Origin: Sneathia sanguinegens
GTDB taxonomy: Bacteria > Fusobacteriota > Fusobacteriia > Fusobacteriales > Leptotrichiaceae
NCBI RefSeq assembly: GCF_042033325.1
Contig: NZ_CP160095.1
DNA: 64,000 bases
Direction: 5' to 3' (one strand)
The notes beneath the pieces were generated by a model. That model worked only from the letters and a program-made list of their open reading frames with translations, had not been told where the DNA came from and ran no database searches. Of this stretch, positions 26,575 to 35,008 are shown piece by piece (the first letter of the stretch is position 1; the number at the start of each line of letters is the position of its first letter). Both the position numbers and the translations under genes were made by a program.

Positions 26575-28110
26575 ATGAAAAAAATATGTGTATTAAGCCT
26601 ATTACTTTCATTAGTAAGTTTTTCAAAGGGTTATGTAGAAACATATGGAAAATTCTATGTTGAAAGTAATGGAAATAATAAGGTTGATAAAGCAGGAATT
26701 AGATTGAATGTAGAACAAGGTAAGTTCAAATTTAAAACTAATATAGGGTTTGATGAGTTATATTTTAAAAAGATTGGATATAGTCGTTTTTTAAATAAAG
26801 ATATGGAAAAAAGAAAATTAATTGACTATCCTAAATATGCAGATAATTATGATGAACTAAATAGTTATATGTATAATGTCAAACAAAATGTTGCTAAAGC
26901 TAGTAAAGCCAGTTTAGAATATGCAATGATAAGAGATGAAAAAGCAGATGTAACACTAAAAGCTAAAGTTAAATCTGAAGATTTTGGAGATATTTATAGA
27001 GAATATGTTCAACTTGGTGCAGATGTAGCTTTTAAATTTAAAGGTGGAGTGAAATTAGGTTTAGATAATAAGCTTAATTGCTATATTGAAAAAGAACAAA
27101 GACTTAGAACACAAAATAAGATTTATTTGGATGTTAATATTTCTAATAAAGCAAATATTAAAACAAGTTTTGGCATAGATCATTTTAATGAAAAAGTAGT
27201 AATAAATGATCCTGAATATTATGGTTCTGATTGGGGTTCTGAAAATGATACGTATTTTACAACAGGATTGGATTTTAGTGTAAAAGCTAATGAAAATGTG
27301 AATATAGATGGAAAATTTGCTACAATAAAGAACTATAAATATAGTAAGTTAAAACCATATGCACATCTAAATTATTTTGGTATTGGAGATTATAGAAAGT
27401 TATATACAGAAGAAGAAACTGGATATTTATATGAAGCGTATAATGGTGAAGAACATGATCAATTAATGACACAAAATTTTTATTTTAATAGTGTTAACTT
27501 AGATGATGTACGTAAGCCAAGCAGTGTATTTAAATCATATCTAAAAGTACAATATGTTAATAAAGATTTTAAAATTAAGGTTATGCCATTTGCAAATGCA
27601 ATTTTCACCTATGTTACATATGAAAAAAATAATGGAGTTATATATGGACTTAATACAGAAATAAGTAATAAATTTTTAAATAAGTATTTACTTGGATCAA
27701 AAGTTAGAATAGTAGAGACTTTAAGAAATGAACGTTTTTTTTCAAAGGGAAATTTTCTAGATTTGGATGTTTATTCTGCATATGAAGGTAAAATTAATGA
27801 TAAATTGACTTTAATTCCTAAAATAAGAGTTGAATATTTAAATAGACATTTAAAGCATATTGGAACTCTTGATGATTATACTAAGTTCTATAATGAATAT
27901 TTTTTGCATAGATTAAAAGGTGAAGTAGGTTTAGAATTGAAATATAATGTAACAAATAATTTGATGCTTAATGCTGAAGCTATAGCAGGTTTAAAATTTG
28001 TTAAAGGAGAATATAAGTATATTTCTAAAGAAAAACAAAGAAATTTATCAGATAAGGCAATTAATGAATATTTGAAATTGAATTTTAATATGAAATATGA
28101 ATGGAAATAA
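26575..28110 (+). CDS. Putative outer-membrane beta-barrel protein
   Basis: A 511-aa secreted protein with a short signal peptide (MKKICVLSLLLSLVSFSKG, cut near residue 19). The mature part is built of alternating polar and aromatic residues in repeated amphipathic strands (such as GKFYVES, KFKFKTNIGF, and later LTLIPKIRVEYL and NLMLNAEAIAGLKF) and ends in LNFNMKYEWK, with an aromatic residue near the C-terminus as in porins. I do not recognise a named family. Expression is probably controlled by the poly-G promoter upstream. A YadA-type anchor gene follows after 46 bp. Confidence 0.75.
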   Translation: MKKICVLSLLLSLVSFSKGYVETYGKFYVESNGNNKVDKAGIRLNVEQGKFKFKTNIGFDELYFKKIGYSRFLNKDMEKRKLIDYPKYADNYDELNSYMYNVKQNVAKASKASLEYAMIRDEKADVTLKAKVKSEDFGDIYREYVQLGADVAFKFKGGVKLGLDNKLNCYIEKEQRLRTQNKIYLDVNISNKANIKTSFGIDHFNEKVVINDPEYYGSDWGSENDTYFTTGLDFSVKANENVNIDGKFATIKNYKYSKLKPYAHLNYFGIGDYRKLYTEEETGYLYEAYNGEEHDQLMTQNFYFNSVNLDDVRKPSSVFKSYLKVQYVNKDFKIKVMPFANAIFTYVTYEKNNGVIYGLNTEISNKFLNKYLLGSKVRIVETLRNERFFSKGNFLDLDVYSAYEGKINDKLTLIPKIRVEYLNRHLKHIGTLDDYTKFYNEYFLHRLKGEVGLELKYNVTNNLMLNAEAIAGLKFVKGEYKYISKEKQRNLSDKAINEYLKLNFNMKYEWK

Positions 28111-28156
28111 TAAATTTTCCAAACTTGGCAATATTATTGAAGAAAGGGAAGAATAA

Positions 28157-28726
28157 ATGAAAAAGAAAATAGCTTTATTATTATTTTTATTACAAATTTT
28201 AGCATTTGGAAATCAATTGCTTGACGGAAATGGAGGAAATCCTAATAAAGGAGGATCACAAACTCCACATAATGCAGGTTTAAATGAAGATACAAAAAAA
28301 TATATAGATGAAGAATTTAAAAAAATGAGTGTAAAAAATATTGAAATGCAAGAGGCTGAAAATCAAAAAAGTGGGTTGTATGATGGAACATCTGCAGCTG
28401 TAGCAATAGCTAATTTGGGAATGGCAAATTCAAGCTTTAAATATAGCCATCAAATAAGTGGAGCATATGGTTACTATGGTAAAAATCATGCGTTTGCTTT
28501 AGGTGTTAGTGGTGTTTCGCCAGATGATAGAGTAACATATAGATTATCAAGTTCAGTTACACATAAAGGGAATTTTTCAGTAGGATTAGGTTTAGGAGTT
28601 CAATTTGGAAAATATAAGAATAACTCAATTGATTCAATGAAAAAAGAAATTAAAGATTTAAATAATGAAGTGAGTGACTTAAAAGAACAAATAAAGCAAT
28701 TAAAAGAATTGATAAATAAAAAATGA
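28157..28726 (+). CDS. YadA-like trimeric autotransporter anchor with short passenger
   Basis: A 189-aa protein: signal peptide (to about residue 18, LAFGNQ), a low-complexity Gly/Asn segment, a short coiled coil, then the YadA membrane-anchor domain (SGLYDGTSAAVAIANLGMA, four-strand pattern ending GLGLGVQFGKY). Most YadA proteins end at the barrel, but here about 30 residues of heptad-like coiled coil follow (MKKEIKDLNNEVSDLKEQ), as often seen in Fusobacteria. It has almost no adhesive passenger, so it may be a small surface protein or the remains of a larger adhesin. It probably shares the phase-variable promoter with the barrel gene. Confidence 0.8.
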   Translation: MKKKIALLLFLLQILAFGNQLLDGNGGNPNKGGSQTPHNAGLNEDTKKYIDEEFKKMSVKNIEMQEAENQKSGLYDGTSAAVAIANLGMANSSFKYSHQISGAYGYYGKNHAFALGVSGVSPDDRVTYRLSSSVTHKGNFSVGLGLGVQFGKYKNNSIDSMKKEIKDLNNEVSDLKEQIKQLKELINKK

Positions 28727-28732
28727 TATAAT

Positions 28733-28761
28733 TTGACAGAAATTTGATAATTTGATATAAT
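28733..28761 (+). promoter_or_regulatory. Promoter of rpsF-ssb-rpsR
   Basis: Consensus TTGACA (28733-28738), 17-nt spacer, TATAAT (28756-28761). Confidence 0.85.
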
Positions 28762-28768
28762 GAAAATA

Positions 28769-28810
28769 CCTTGCTTTTAGACATATGTCTTTGGGCTAAA
28801 AACCATAAGG
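28769..28810 (+). promoter_or_regulatory. Structured leader of the rpsF operon (candidate S6:S18 autoregulatory element)
   Basis: Nested complementarity: CCTT (28769-28772) with AAGG (28807-28810), TTTTAG (28775-28780) with CTAAAA (28796-28801), and an inner palindrome AGACATATGTCT that competes with it. S6:S18 leaders are known before rpsF in many bacteria. The position fits, but I cannot confirm the conserved sequence of that family by eye. Confidence 0.45.
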
Positions 28811-28826
28811 AAAGGAGAAATGAAGA

Positions 28827-29114
28827 ATGACAAAGTATGAAATAATGTTTATACTAACAACACAAATTTCTGATGAAGAAAAAAAAGCTTGTGTTGAAAC
28901 AGTTGAAACTTTATTAACACAAAATGGAGCTACAGAAGTTAGTACTGAAATTATGGGAGAAAGAAAATTAGCTTATCCTATAAAGAAAAAAGAAAATGGT
29001 TATTATGTTTTAACAAGTTTTGTTATGGATGGAACAAAATTAACTAATGTGGAAACAAAGTTGAATATAACTGAAAATATATTAAAATACATGATTGTTA
29101 AGAATGAAAAGTAA
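28827..29114 (+). CDS. rpsF: 30S ribosomal protein S6
   Basis: Small-subunit protein that pairs with S18 on the platform. The N-terminus TKYEIMFILTTQISDEEKK and the central MGERKLAYPIKKKENGYYV are typical. Length 95 aa is normal. The gene starts a three-gene operon (rpsF, ssb, rpsR) with a strong promoter and a structured leader. Confidence 0.96.
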   Translation: MTKYEIMFILTTQISDEEKKACVETVETLLTQNGATEVSTEIMGERKLAYPIKKKENGYYVLTSFVMDGTKLTNVETKLNITENILKYMIVKNEK

Positions 29115-29134
29115 ACCAAGAAAGGTGGACTAAT

Positions 29135-29536
29135 ATGAATTATGTAGGTTTGATGGGGAGACTAACAAAGGATCCTGAATTAAAGCAAACATCATCTGGT
29201 AAAACATATAGCAGATTTTCTATAGCAGTAAAAAAAGATTTTGTTAAAGACGGAGTAGATTTTATAAATTGTGTTGCTTGGGATAAAAGAGCAGAATTTA
29301 TTGCAAATTATTTTAAAAAAGGGCAAAAAATTTTAATACAAGGAAGAATTAATACAGGTACATATGAAGTTAATGGTGAAAAAAGAACTTCATTTGATAT
29401 AGTTGTAGATAAGGCAGACTTTATAGAAAGTATGGCTAATGGTAGTTCAACAAATAGTACTAGAAATGATGATACTATGGATTATGAAACTACAATGGAT
29501 GAAGATTTAGATGATGGTGAAGATTTTCCATTTTAA
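29135..29536 (+). CDS. ssb: Single-stranded DNA-binding protein
   Basis: Binds single-stranded DNA in replication and repair. The OB-fold starts MNYVGLMGRLTKDPELKQTSSGK, with FINCVAWDKRAEF typical of bacterial SSB. A disordered linker then leads to the acidic partner-binding tail ending DDGEDFPF. Length 133 aa. Flanked by rpsF and rpsR as in most bacteria. Confidence 0.96.
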   Translation: MNYVGLMGRLTKDPELKQTSSGKTYSRFSIAVKKDFVKDGVDFINCVAWDKRAEFIANYFKKGQKILIQGRINTGTYEVNGEKRTSFDIVVDKADFIESMANGSSTNSTRNDDTMDYETTMDEDLDDGEDFPF

Positions 29537-29548
29537 AAGGAGGTAAAA

Positions 29549-29782
29549 ATGAAACCAGTTGCTGAATTTAAAAGAAGAAAAAGAAGACCAAAGGTAAAAT
29601 TTAAAATAGAAGAATTAAGTTATAAGAATGTTGAATTATTGAAAAACTTTATGAATGATAAAGGTAAGATATCTCCAGCAAGAGTAACAGGTCTTGATGC
29701 AAAACTTCAAAGAAAAGTAGCAAAAGAAATAAAAAGAGCAAGACAAATTGCTTTATTACCATATACAAAAATTGAAAAATAA
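29549..29782 (+). CDS. rpsR: 30S ribosomal protein S18
   Basis: Small-subunit protein that binds next to S6. The basic N-terminus (FKRRKRRPKVKFK), then YKNVELLKNFMNDKGKISPARVTGL and a C-terminal RARQIALLPYT are diagnostic. Length 77 aa is usual; no zinc cysteines are present. AAAGGAGG precedes the ATG and a terminator follows. Confidence 0.96.
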   Translation: MKPVAEFKRRKRRPKVKFKIEELSYKNVELLKNFMNDKGKISPARVTGLDAKLQRKVAKEIKRARQIALLPYTKIEK

Positions 29783-29786
29783 ATTA

Positions 29787-29810
29787 AAGCTAGTGAAAAC
29801 TAGCTTTTTT
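29787..29810 (+). terminator. Terminator of the rpsF operon
   Basis: AAGCTAG/CTAGCTT 7-bp stem, 6-nt loop, followed by T residues. Confidence 0.85.
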
Positions 29811-29839
29811 AGAATATTGTAAGATATGAGGTGAAATAT

Positions 29840-30397
29840 TTGAAAAAGTACTTATATTTTAGTTTTCTTATAGTTATTATTTTAGTGAGTTCTTTAATAG
29901 TATTTCAACTATGGAAATTAAATAATATAAACGATAAAAATGGCATTAATATAGCAAATATAAAAAAAGGAAATTTCAAATCGGAATTATTAGAAGATAC
30001 AATTGAAAAATTTAAAGTAGAAACTAAAAAATCAAATATAGAAATTAGTAAATTTTCCTTAATAAAATATGATAATAAGACTTATTATAAAATGAGTATA
30101 AATAATTTGAAAAATTCAGAATATTTAATCCATTATGAGGGAATAAATGTAAGTGCCTTGTATGCAAGTATTTTCAATGTAAATGAGGCGAATATGCCTA
30201 CTGTGGAAAATATTATTACTACTTTAATTTGTGTTTCTGATAAAAATATAGATGAAATAGAAAGTAAGAAAATATGTTCTGAATTACTATTAACAGTAGA
30301 TAAAAATAAAAATTCATCACAATTGAAGTATAAAAATAATTTAATATATACCTTAGAAATTACAGATAATTCAAATATAATTTTTAGTATAAAATAA
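29840..30397 (+). CDS. Membrane-anchored extracytoplasmic protein, function unknown
   Basis: A 185-aa protein that I do not recognise. It has one N-terminal membrane helix (roughly residues 5-24, FSFLIVIILVSSLIVF) with positive charges before it and no clear cleavage site, then a hydrophilic domain of about 160 residues with no cysteine-based motif. TTG 29840 is preferred since GAGGTG lies 6 nt upstream; a GTG at 29831 overlaps that site. It sits alone between two terminators. Confidence 0.6.
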   Translation: MKKYLYFSFLIVIILVSSLIVFQLWKLNNINDKNGINIANIKKGNFKSELLEDTIEKFKVETKKSNIEISKFSLIKYDNKTYYKMSINNLKNSEYLIHYEGINVSALYASIFNVNEANMPTVENIITTLICVSDKNIDEIESKKICSELLLTVDKNKNSSQLKYKNNLIYTLEITDNSNIIFSIK

Positions 30398-30420
30398 AAC
30401 AGCTTTTGCTGTTTTTTTTT
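30397..30420 (+). terminator. Terminator after the membrane-anchored protein gene
   Basis: AAACAGC/GCTGTTT stem with a TTTT loop, followed by a run of T. Confidence 0.85.
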
Positions 30421-30426
30421 ATAAAA

Positions 30427-30457
30427 AATAAGTGAGATTTGTATAATCTCACTTATT
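30427..30457 (-). terminator. Terminator of tuf
   Basis: A perfect 13-bp stem (AATAAGTGAGATT / AATCTCACTTATT) with a 5-nt loop; on the minus strand it is followed by a T-rich tract. Confidence 0.85.
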
Positions 30458-30470
30458 AAATTTATTATTT

Positions 30471-31655
30471 TTATTTATCAATTTTAGCAACAACTCCAGA
30501 AGCAACTGTTCTTCCACCTTCTCTTATTGCAAATCTTAATCCTGGTTCCATTGCAATTGGGTGTATTAATTTTACTTCTACTGATACATTATCTCCAGGC
30601 ATTACCATTTCTACTCCTTCTGGTAATTGTACTTCTCCTGTTATATCTGTTGTTCTAAAGTAGAATTGTGGTTTGTATCCTGTGAAGAATGGTGTATGTC
30701 TTCCACCTTCTTCTTTTGTTAGAACATATATTTCTCCCTTGAATTCTGTATGTGGTGTTATTGTTCCTGGTTTTGCTAATACTTGTCCTCTTTCTACTTC
30801 TTCTTTCTTAACTCCTCTTAGTAATGCTCCTATATTATCCCCTGCTTGTCCTTGGTCTAATAATTTTCTGAACATTTCTATTCCTGTTACTGTTGTTTTT
30901 GATGTTGGCTTAATTCCTACTATTTCTACTTCATCCCCAACTTTTACAACTCCTCTTTCTACTCTTCCTGTTACTACTGTTCCTCTTCCTGTTATTGTCA
31001 TAACATCTTCTATTGGCATCAAGAATGGTTCGTCTATTGGTCTATTTGGTGTTGGAATGTAGTCATCTACTGCCTTAATTAATTCTAAGATTTGTTCTTC
31101 TGCTTTTGCATCTCCTTCTAAGGCTTTTAATGCTGATCCTTTTATTACTGGTATTTCATCTCCTGGGAATCCATATTCAGTTAATAATTCTCTTACTTCC
31201 ATTTCTACTAATTCTAGTAATTCTTCATCATCAACCATATCTACCTTATTTAAGAATACTACTATGTAAGGTACTCCTACTTGTCTTGCCAACAAGATGT
31301 GTTCTCTTGTTTGTGGCATTGGTCCATCTGCTGCTGATACTACTAGAATTGCTCCATCCATTTGTGCTGCTCCTGTTATCATGTTCTTTACATAGTCAGC
31401 ATGCCCTGGACAGTCTACGTGTGCATAGTGTCTTGTTTCTGATTCATATTCTATGTGAGCAGTGTTGATTGTTATTCCTCTTTCTCTTTCTTCTGGGGCT
31501 TGGTCGATATTTTCAAAATCTACCTTTTGTGCCAATCCTTTTGCTGCTAATACTTTTGATATTGCTGCTGTTGTTGTTGTCTTACCATGGTCTACATGGC
31601 CTATTGTCCCTATGTTTACATGGGGCTTACTTCTTTCATACTTTTGTTTTGCCAT
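30471..31655 (-). CDS. tuf: Elongation factor Tu
   Basis: GTPase that delivers aminoacyl-tRNA to the ribosome. G1 GHVDHGKTT, G3 DCPGHADYVKNM and G4 NKVDMVD are intact, and the C-terminal domains read GRVERGVVKVGDEVEIVG and RFAIREGGRTVASGVV. Length 394 aa. The start is ATG 31655 (MAKQKYERSKPHVN); a longer frame from 31670 would include the ribosome-binding site GGAGG. Codon choice is restricted, as expected for a highly expressed gene. It stands alone with its own promoter and terminator, not next to fusA. Confidence 0.98.
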   Translation of the reverse strand: MAKQKYERSKPHVNIGTIGHVDHGKTTTTAAISKVLAAKGLAQKVDFENIDQAPEERERGITINTAHIEYESETRHYAHVDCPGHADYVKNMITGAAQMDGAILVVSAADGPMPQTREHILLARQVGVPYIVVFLNKVDMVDDEELLELVEMEVRELLTEYGFPGDEIPVIKGSALKALEGDAKAEEQILELIKAVDDYIPTPNRPIDEPFLMPIEDVMTITGRGTVVTGRVERGVVKVGDEVEIVGIKPTSKTTVTGIEMFRKLLDQGQAGDNIGALLRGVKKEEVERGQVLAKPGTITPHTEFKGEIYVLTKEEGGRHTPFFTGYKPQFYFRTTDITGEVQLPEGVEMVMPGDNVSVEVKLIHPIAMEPGLRFAIREGGRTVASGVVAKIDK

Positions 31656-31692
31656 TTGTTTTTCCTCCATAAAAATACATATATTTTTACAA

Positions 31693-31722
31693 ATTGTAGC
31701 ATAAAATAAAAAAAAAGTCCAA
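31693..31722 (-). promoter_or_regulatory. Promoter of tuf
   Basis: Minus strand: TTGGAC (31722-31717), 18-nt spacer ending in TGC (extended -10), TACAAT (31698-31693). Confidence 0.7.
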
Positions 31723-31729
31723 TTTTAAA

Positions 31730-31758
31730 TGGATATATCTTTCTTTTTTTGTTATACT
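31730..31758 (+). promoter_or_regulatory. Promoter of mgtE
   Basis: TGGATA (31730-31735), 17-nt spacer with TGT just before TATACT (31753-31758), an extended -10 form. The leader to the start codon is short, so no magnesium riboswitch is present. Confidence 0.65.
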
Positions 31759-31786
31759 ATATGTACAATAAAAAAGGAGGTGCGAT

Positions 31787-33223
31787 GTGGAAAAACTTAG
31801 TAACAAAGAAGTTGAAGAATTGAAGCAAGAGATAAAAGCTAGATTATCAGATGTAGATAATAAAGAAATAGATGAAGATGAGAATATAAGCAGAGAAGAA
31901 TTGGCACAGGAATTAAGGCATATAGATGATAATGAAAAATTACATGAATACTTAGAAGAGCATCATGATGTAGATATTGCAGAATCATTTGAAGAAATTG
32001 ACAAAGATGAAGATTTGTTGAAAATTTTGAATGCTATGACAGATGAAGAAAAAGCTGCGATATTAGAAGAGGCAGATGAGGACATACAAAAGAGGATAGT
32101 TGAACTTTTGCCAGAAGATGATGTGCTAGATATTTTTTCACATATGTCACCAGATGATATTGTTGATATATTGGGATATATTAATTTCCAAAAGAGAAAA
32201 AATTTACTAAATAATATGAAAAGATCCGATGCAAATAAATTAAGAGAACTTTTAGGGTATGAAACAGACAGTGCTGGTGGTATAATGACAACACAATTTA
32301 TTGCATTTAAAAAAGATTTGAAGATAAAGGATATTTTAGAAAAAATTAAAATTATTGGTCCTAAGACAGAATATATTGAAACAATATTTGTTTTAGATGT
32401 TGATGGGTCTTTAATGGGAGAAGCGGACTTAAGAGATATACTTGGATCATCAGATGATACCATATTGGAAGAAATAACAAATGAAAATTTTAAATATGTA
32501 AAACCTATGGTTGACCAAGAAGAGGTTGCCTTATTAGTTTCAAAATATAGTTTGAAAGTTGTGCCTGTAGTTAGTGATAAAATGGCTTTAATGGGAATAA
32601 TTACAATAGATGATGTTGTAGATGTAATTCAAGAAGAACATACAGAAGATATGCTAAAATTGGCAAGTACAGGTGATGATGAAGATATTTATACAGGTCT
32701 TTATGAATTTATAAAGAAAAGGTTACCATGGTTATTTATAAATTTACTTACAGCATTTTTAGCATCATTTACAGTTGGAATTTTTCAAAATACAGTAGAT
32801 AAAGTTGTTGCTTTGGCTGTAACCATGCCAATAGTTAGTGGTATGGGTGGTAATGCAGGGACTCAAGCATTGGCTGTAACAATTAGATCAATAGCATTGG
32901 GAGAATATGATGGTAATGAAAATTTGATGATTTCAATAAAATATATTGTATTAGGCTTTATAAATGGTTTAGTATTAGGTCTTTTTTGTGGAATTATAAT
33001 AGCAGTTGCTTTTCATAATGTTTATTTAGGAATTGTTATTTTATTATCTATGATAGGAAATTGTATAATAGCTTGTTTAGTAGGCTATCTAATACCTATA
33101 GGCTTGCAAGCTATAAATATAGACCCTGCTATGGCGTCAGCAGTAATATTAACTACAGTTACAGATGTATGTGGATTTTTCCTTTTCTTAGGTTTAGCAA
33201 CAACTGTAATAGATAAGTTATAA
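31787..33223 (+). CDS. mgtE: Magnesium transporter MgtE
   Basis: Gated Mg2+ channel/transporter. The order is an acidic helical N domain (about 1-160), two CBS domains (about 165-285) that sense Mg2+, and a C-terminal domain with five membrane helices (about 305-478), including the pore signature PIVSGMGGNAGTQALAVTIR. Length 478 aa fits MgtE. The GTG start follows AGGAGG. It is a single-gene unit with its own promoter. Confidence 0.95.
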   Translation: MEKLSNKEVEELKQEIKARLSDVDNKEIDEDENISREELAQELRHIDDNEKLHEYLEEHHDVDIAESFEEIDKDEDLLKILNAMTDEEKAAILEEADEDIQKRIVELLPEDDVLDIFSHMSPDDIVDILGYINFQKRKNLLNNMKRSDANKLRELLGYETDSAGGIMTTQFIAFKKDLKIKDILEKIKIIGPKTEYIETIFVLDVDGSLMGEADLRDILGSSDDTILEEITNENFKYVKPMVDQEEVALLVSKYSLKVVPVVSDKMALMGIITIDDVVDVIQEEHTEDMLKLASTGDDEDIYTGLYEFIKKRLPWLFINLLTAFLASFTVGIFQNTVDKVVALAVTMPIVSGMGGNAGTQALAVTIRSIALGEYDGNENLMISIKYIVLGFINGLVLGLFCGIIIAVAFHNVYLGIVILLSMIGNCIIACLVGYLIPIGLQAINIDPAMASAVILTTVTDVCGFFLFLGLATTVIDKL

Positions 33224-33226
33224 TAA

Positions 33227-33256
33227 TTGACACAAAATTAAAAATTATAGTATAAT
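33227..33256 (+). promoter_or_regulatory. Promoter of argS
   Basis: TTGACA (33227-33232), 18-nt spacer, TATAAT (33251-33256). Confidence 0.8.
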
Positions 33257-33284
33257 TTAAGTAAATAAGGTTTGGAGGAAATAG

Positions 33285-34994
33285 ATGAAATTACTTATAA
33301 ATCAAGTATTTGATGTGTTAAATGAAAATATAAAAAAAATATTTAATGTAGAAATTGAAAAAAAAGATTTACAAAATTCTACAAAAAAAGAATTTGGAGA
33401 TTTTCAAACGAATTTTGCTATGGTTAATTCAAAAAAAATAGGTAAAAATCCAAGGGAAATTGCTAAAGAATTAGTAGAACAATTTGATGGTATGGGAATA
33501 ATAAAGAAAATTGAATTAGCTGGTCCTGGCTTTATAAATATATATGTTTCAGATGAAAAATTAAATGAAGAAATAACAAGATTTGGAAGTGAAAAATTTG
33601 AATATGGAATAGATACAAGCAGAATAGTAGCAATAGATTATTCATCACCAAATATTGCAAAAAGAATGCACGTTGGACATTTGAGATCTACAATAATAGG
33701 AGATGCTTTAAAAAAGATTTATGAAGAAATAGGATTTAAAGTTTATGGAGATAATCATATAGGAGACTGGGGTACACAATTTGGTAAACTTATAGTTGCA
33801 TATAATAAATGGTTAAATAAAGAAGCATATGAAAAAAATGCAATAGAAGAATTAGAAAGGCTATATGTTTTATTTTCAACAGAATCTAAAAAAGATCCTA
33901 GCTTAGAAGAAGAAGCAAGAGAAGAATTAAGAAAAGTTCAAATAGGAGATCCAGTTAATTTAGCATTGTGGAAGGAATTTATAACTTACTCAATGAAAGA
34001 ATATCAAAAGGTTTATGATAGACTTGATATCCATTTTGAATTAGTTAATGGTGAGTCATTTTATAACGAAATGATGCCAAAAGTATTAGATGATTTGAGA
34101 CAAAAAGGTTTGGCTAAGGAAGATGACGGAGCTTTAGTAGTATTCTTTGATGAAAATAAATTACCACCTTGCATAGTTCAAAAAAAGGATGGTAGTTTCT
34201 TGTACTCAACTTCAGATTTAGCAACTATAAAATATAGAAAAGAAAAATTGAATGTTGACATTGCCTTATATGTTGTTGATGAAAGACAAGCAGGTCATTT
34301 TAAACAAGTATTTGAAATTTCAAGATTATTAGGTGGTTTATATGAATATGAAAAACACCATACACAATTTGGAATTATGAGATTTGGAAATGGAATGATT
34401 TTTTCATCAAGAGGTGGAAATGTAATAAGACTTACAGATTTATTAGATCAAGCAAAAGAAGAAGTTAAGAAAGTGGTTGACGAAAAAAATCCTAATCTTT
34501 CAGAAGAAGAAAGAGATAAAATTTCTGAAGCTGTTGGAGTTTGTGCAATAAAATATTTTGATTTAAGTCAAAATAGAACTTCACCTATTTTATTTGAATG
34601 GGATAAGGTTTTAAGTTTTGAAGGTAATACAGGTCCATATTTACAATATACTTATGTTAGAATTAAGTCTATATTAAATAAAGTTGATAAGATAGATGAA
34701 AATGCAAAAGTTTTAGTAGAATCTTCAACTGAAGCAGAAAGAGATTTAGTTTCTACAATATTAAAATTACCTACAGCAGTTATTAAAGCTTATGAAACAA
34801 AAAAACCTAATGTAATAGCAGATTATGTTTATGATTTAGCTAAAAAATTTAATAGTTTTTACAATAATGAAAAAATATTGACAGCTTCATCAGAAGAATT
34901 AAGAAATTCTCGTATACTTTTATCAGAAAAGGTTGGGGAAGCTTTGAAAAAGAGTTTGGCATTATTAGGAATTAAAACAGTAGATAAAATGTAA
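33285..34994 (+). CDS. argS: Arginyl-tRNA synthetase
   Basis: Class I synthetase charging tRNA-Arg. The HIGH signature occurs as SSPNIAKRMHVGHLRST near residue 120. The N-terminal Add1 domain (residues 1-100) and the C-terminal DALR domain with EGNTGPYLQYTYVRIKSIL are present. Length 569 aa is normal. GGAGG precedes the start. Two of its substrate tRNAs (anticodons ACG and TCG) are encoded later in the window. Confidence 0.96.
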   Translation: MKLLINQVFDVLNENIKKIFNVEIEKKDLQNSTKKEFGDFQTNFAMVNSKKIGKNPREIAKELVEQFDGMGIIKKIELAGPGFINIYVSDEKLNEEITRFGSEKFEYGIDTSRIVAIDYSSPNIAKRMHVGHLRSTIIGDALKKIYEEIGFKVYGDNHIGDWGTQFGKLIVAYNKWLNKEAYEKNAIEELERLYVLFSTESKKDPSLEEEAREELRKVQIGDPVNLALWKEFITYSMKEYQKVYDRLDIHFELVNGESFYNEMMPKVLDDLRQKGLAKEDDGALVVFFDENKLPPCIVQKKDGSFLYSTSDLATIKYRKEKLNVDIALYVVDERQAGHFKQVFEISRLLGGLYEYEKHHTQFGIMRFGNGMIFSSRGGNVIRLTDLLDQAKEEVKKVVDEKNPNLSEEERDKISEAVGVCAIKYFDLSQNRTSPILFEWDKVLSFEGNTGPYLQYTYVRIKSILNKVDKIDENAKVLVESSTEAERDLVSTILKLPTAVIKAYETKKPNVIADYVYDLAKKFNSFYNNEKILTASSEELRNSRILLSEKVGEALKKSLALLGIKTVDKM

Positions 34995-35008
34995 AGAGGG
35001 GAAAAGTT

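Noticed and set aside
31106..31704. Long plus-strand open frames opposite tuf
   Set aside because: They are mirror frames created by the biased codons of tuf: Leu- and Ser-rich, with no ribosome-binding site and no family resemblance.
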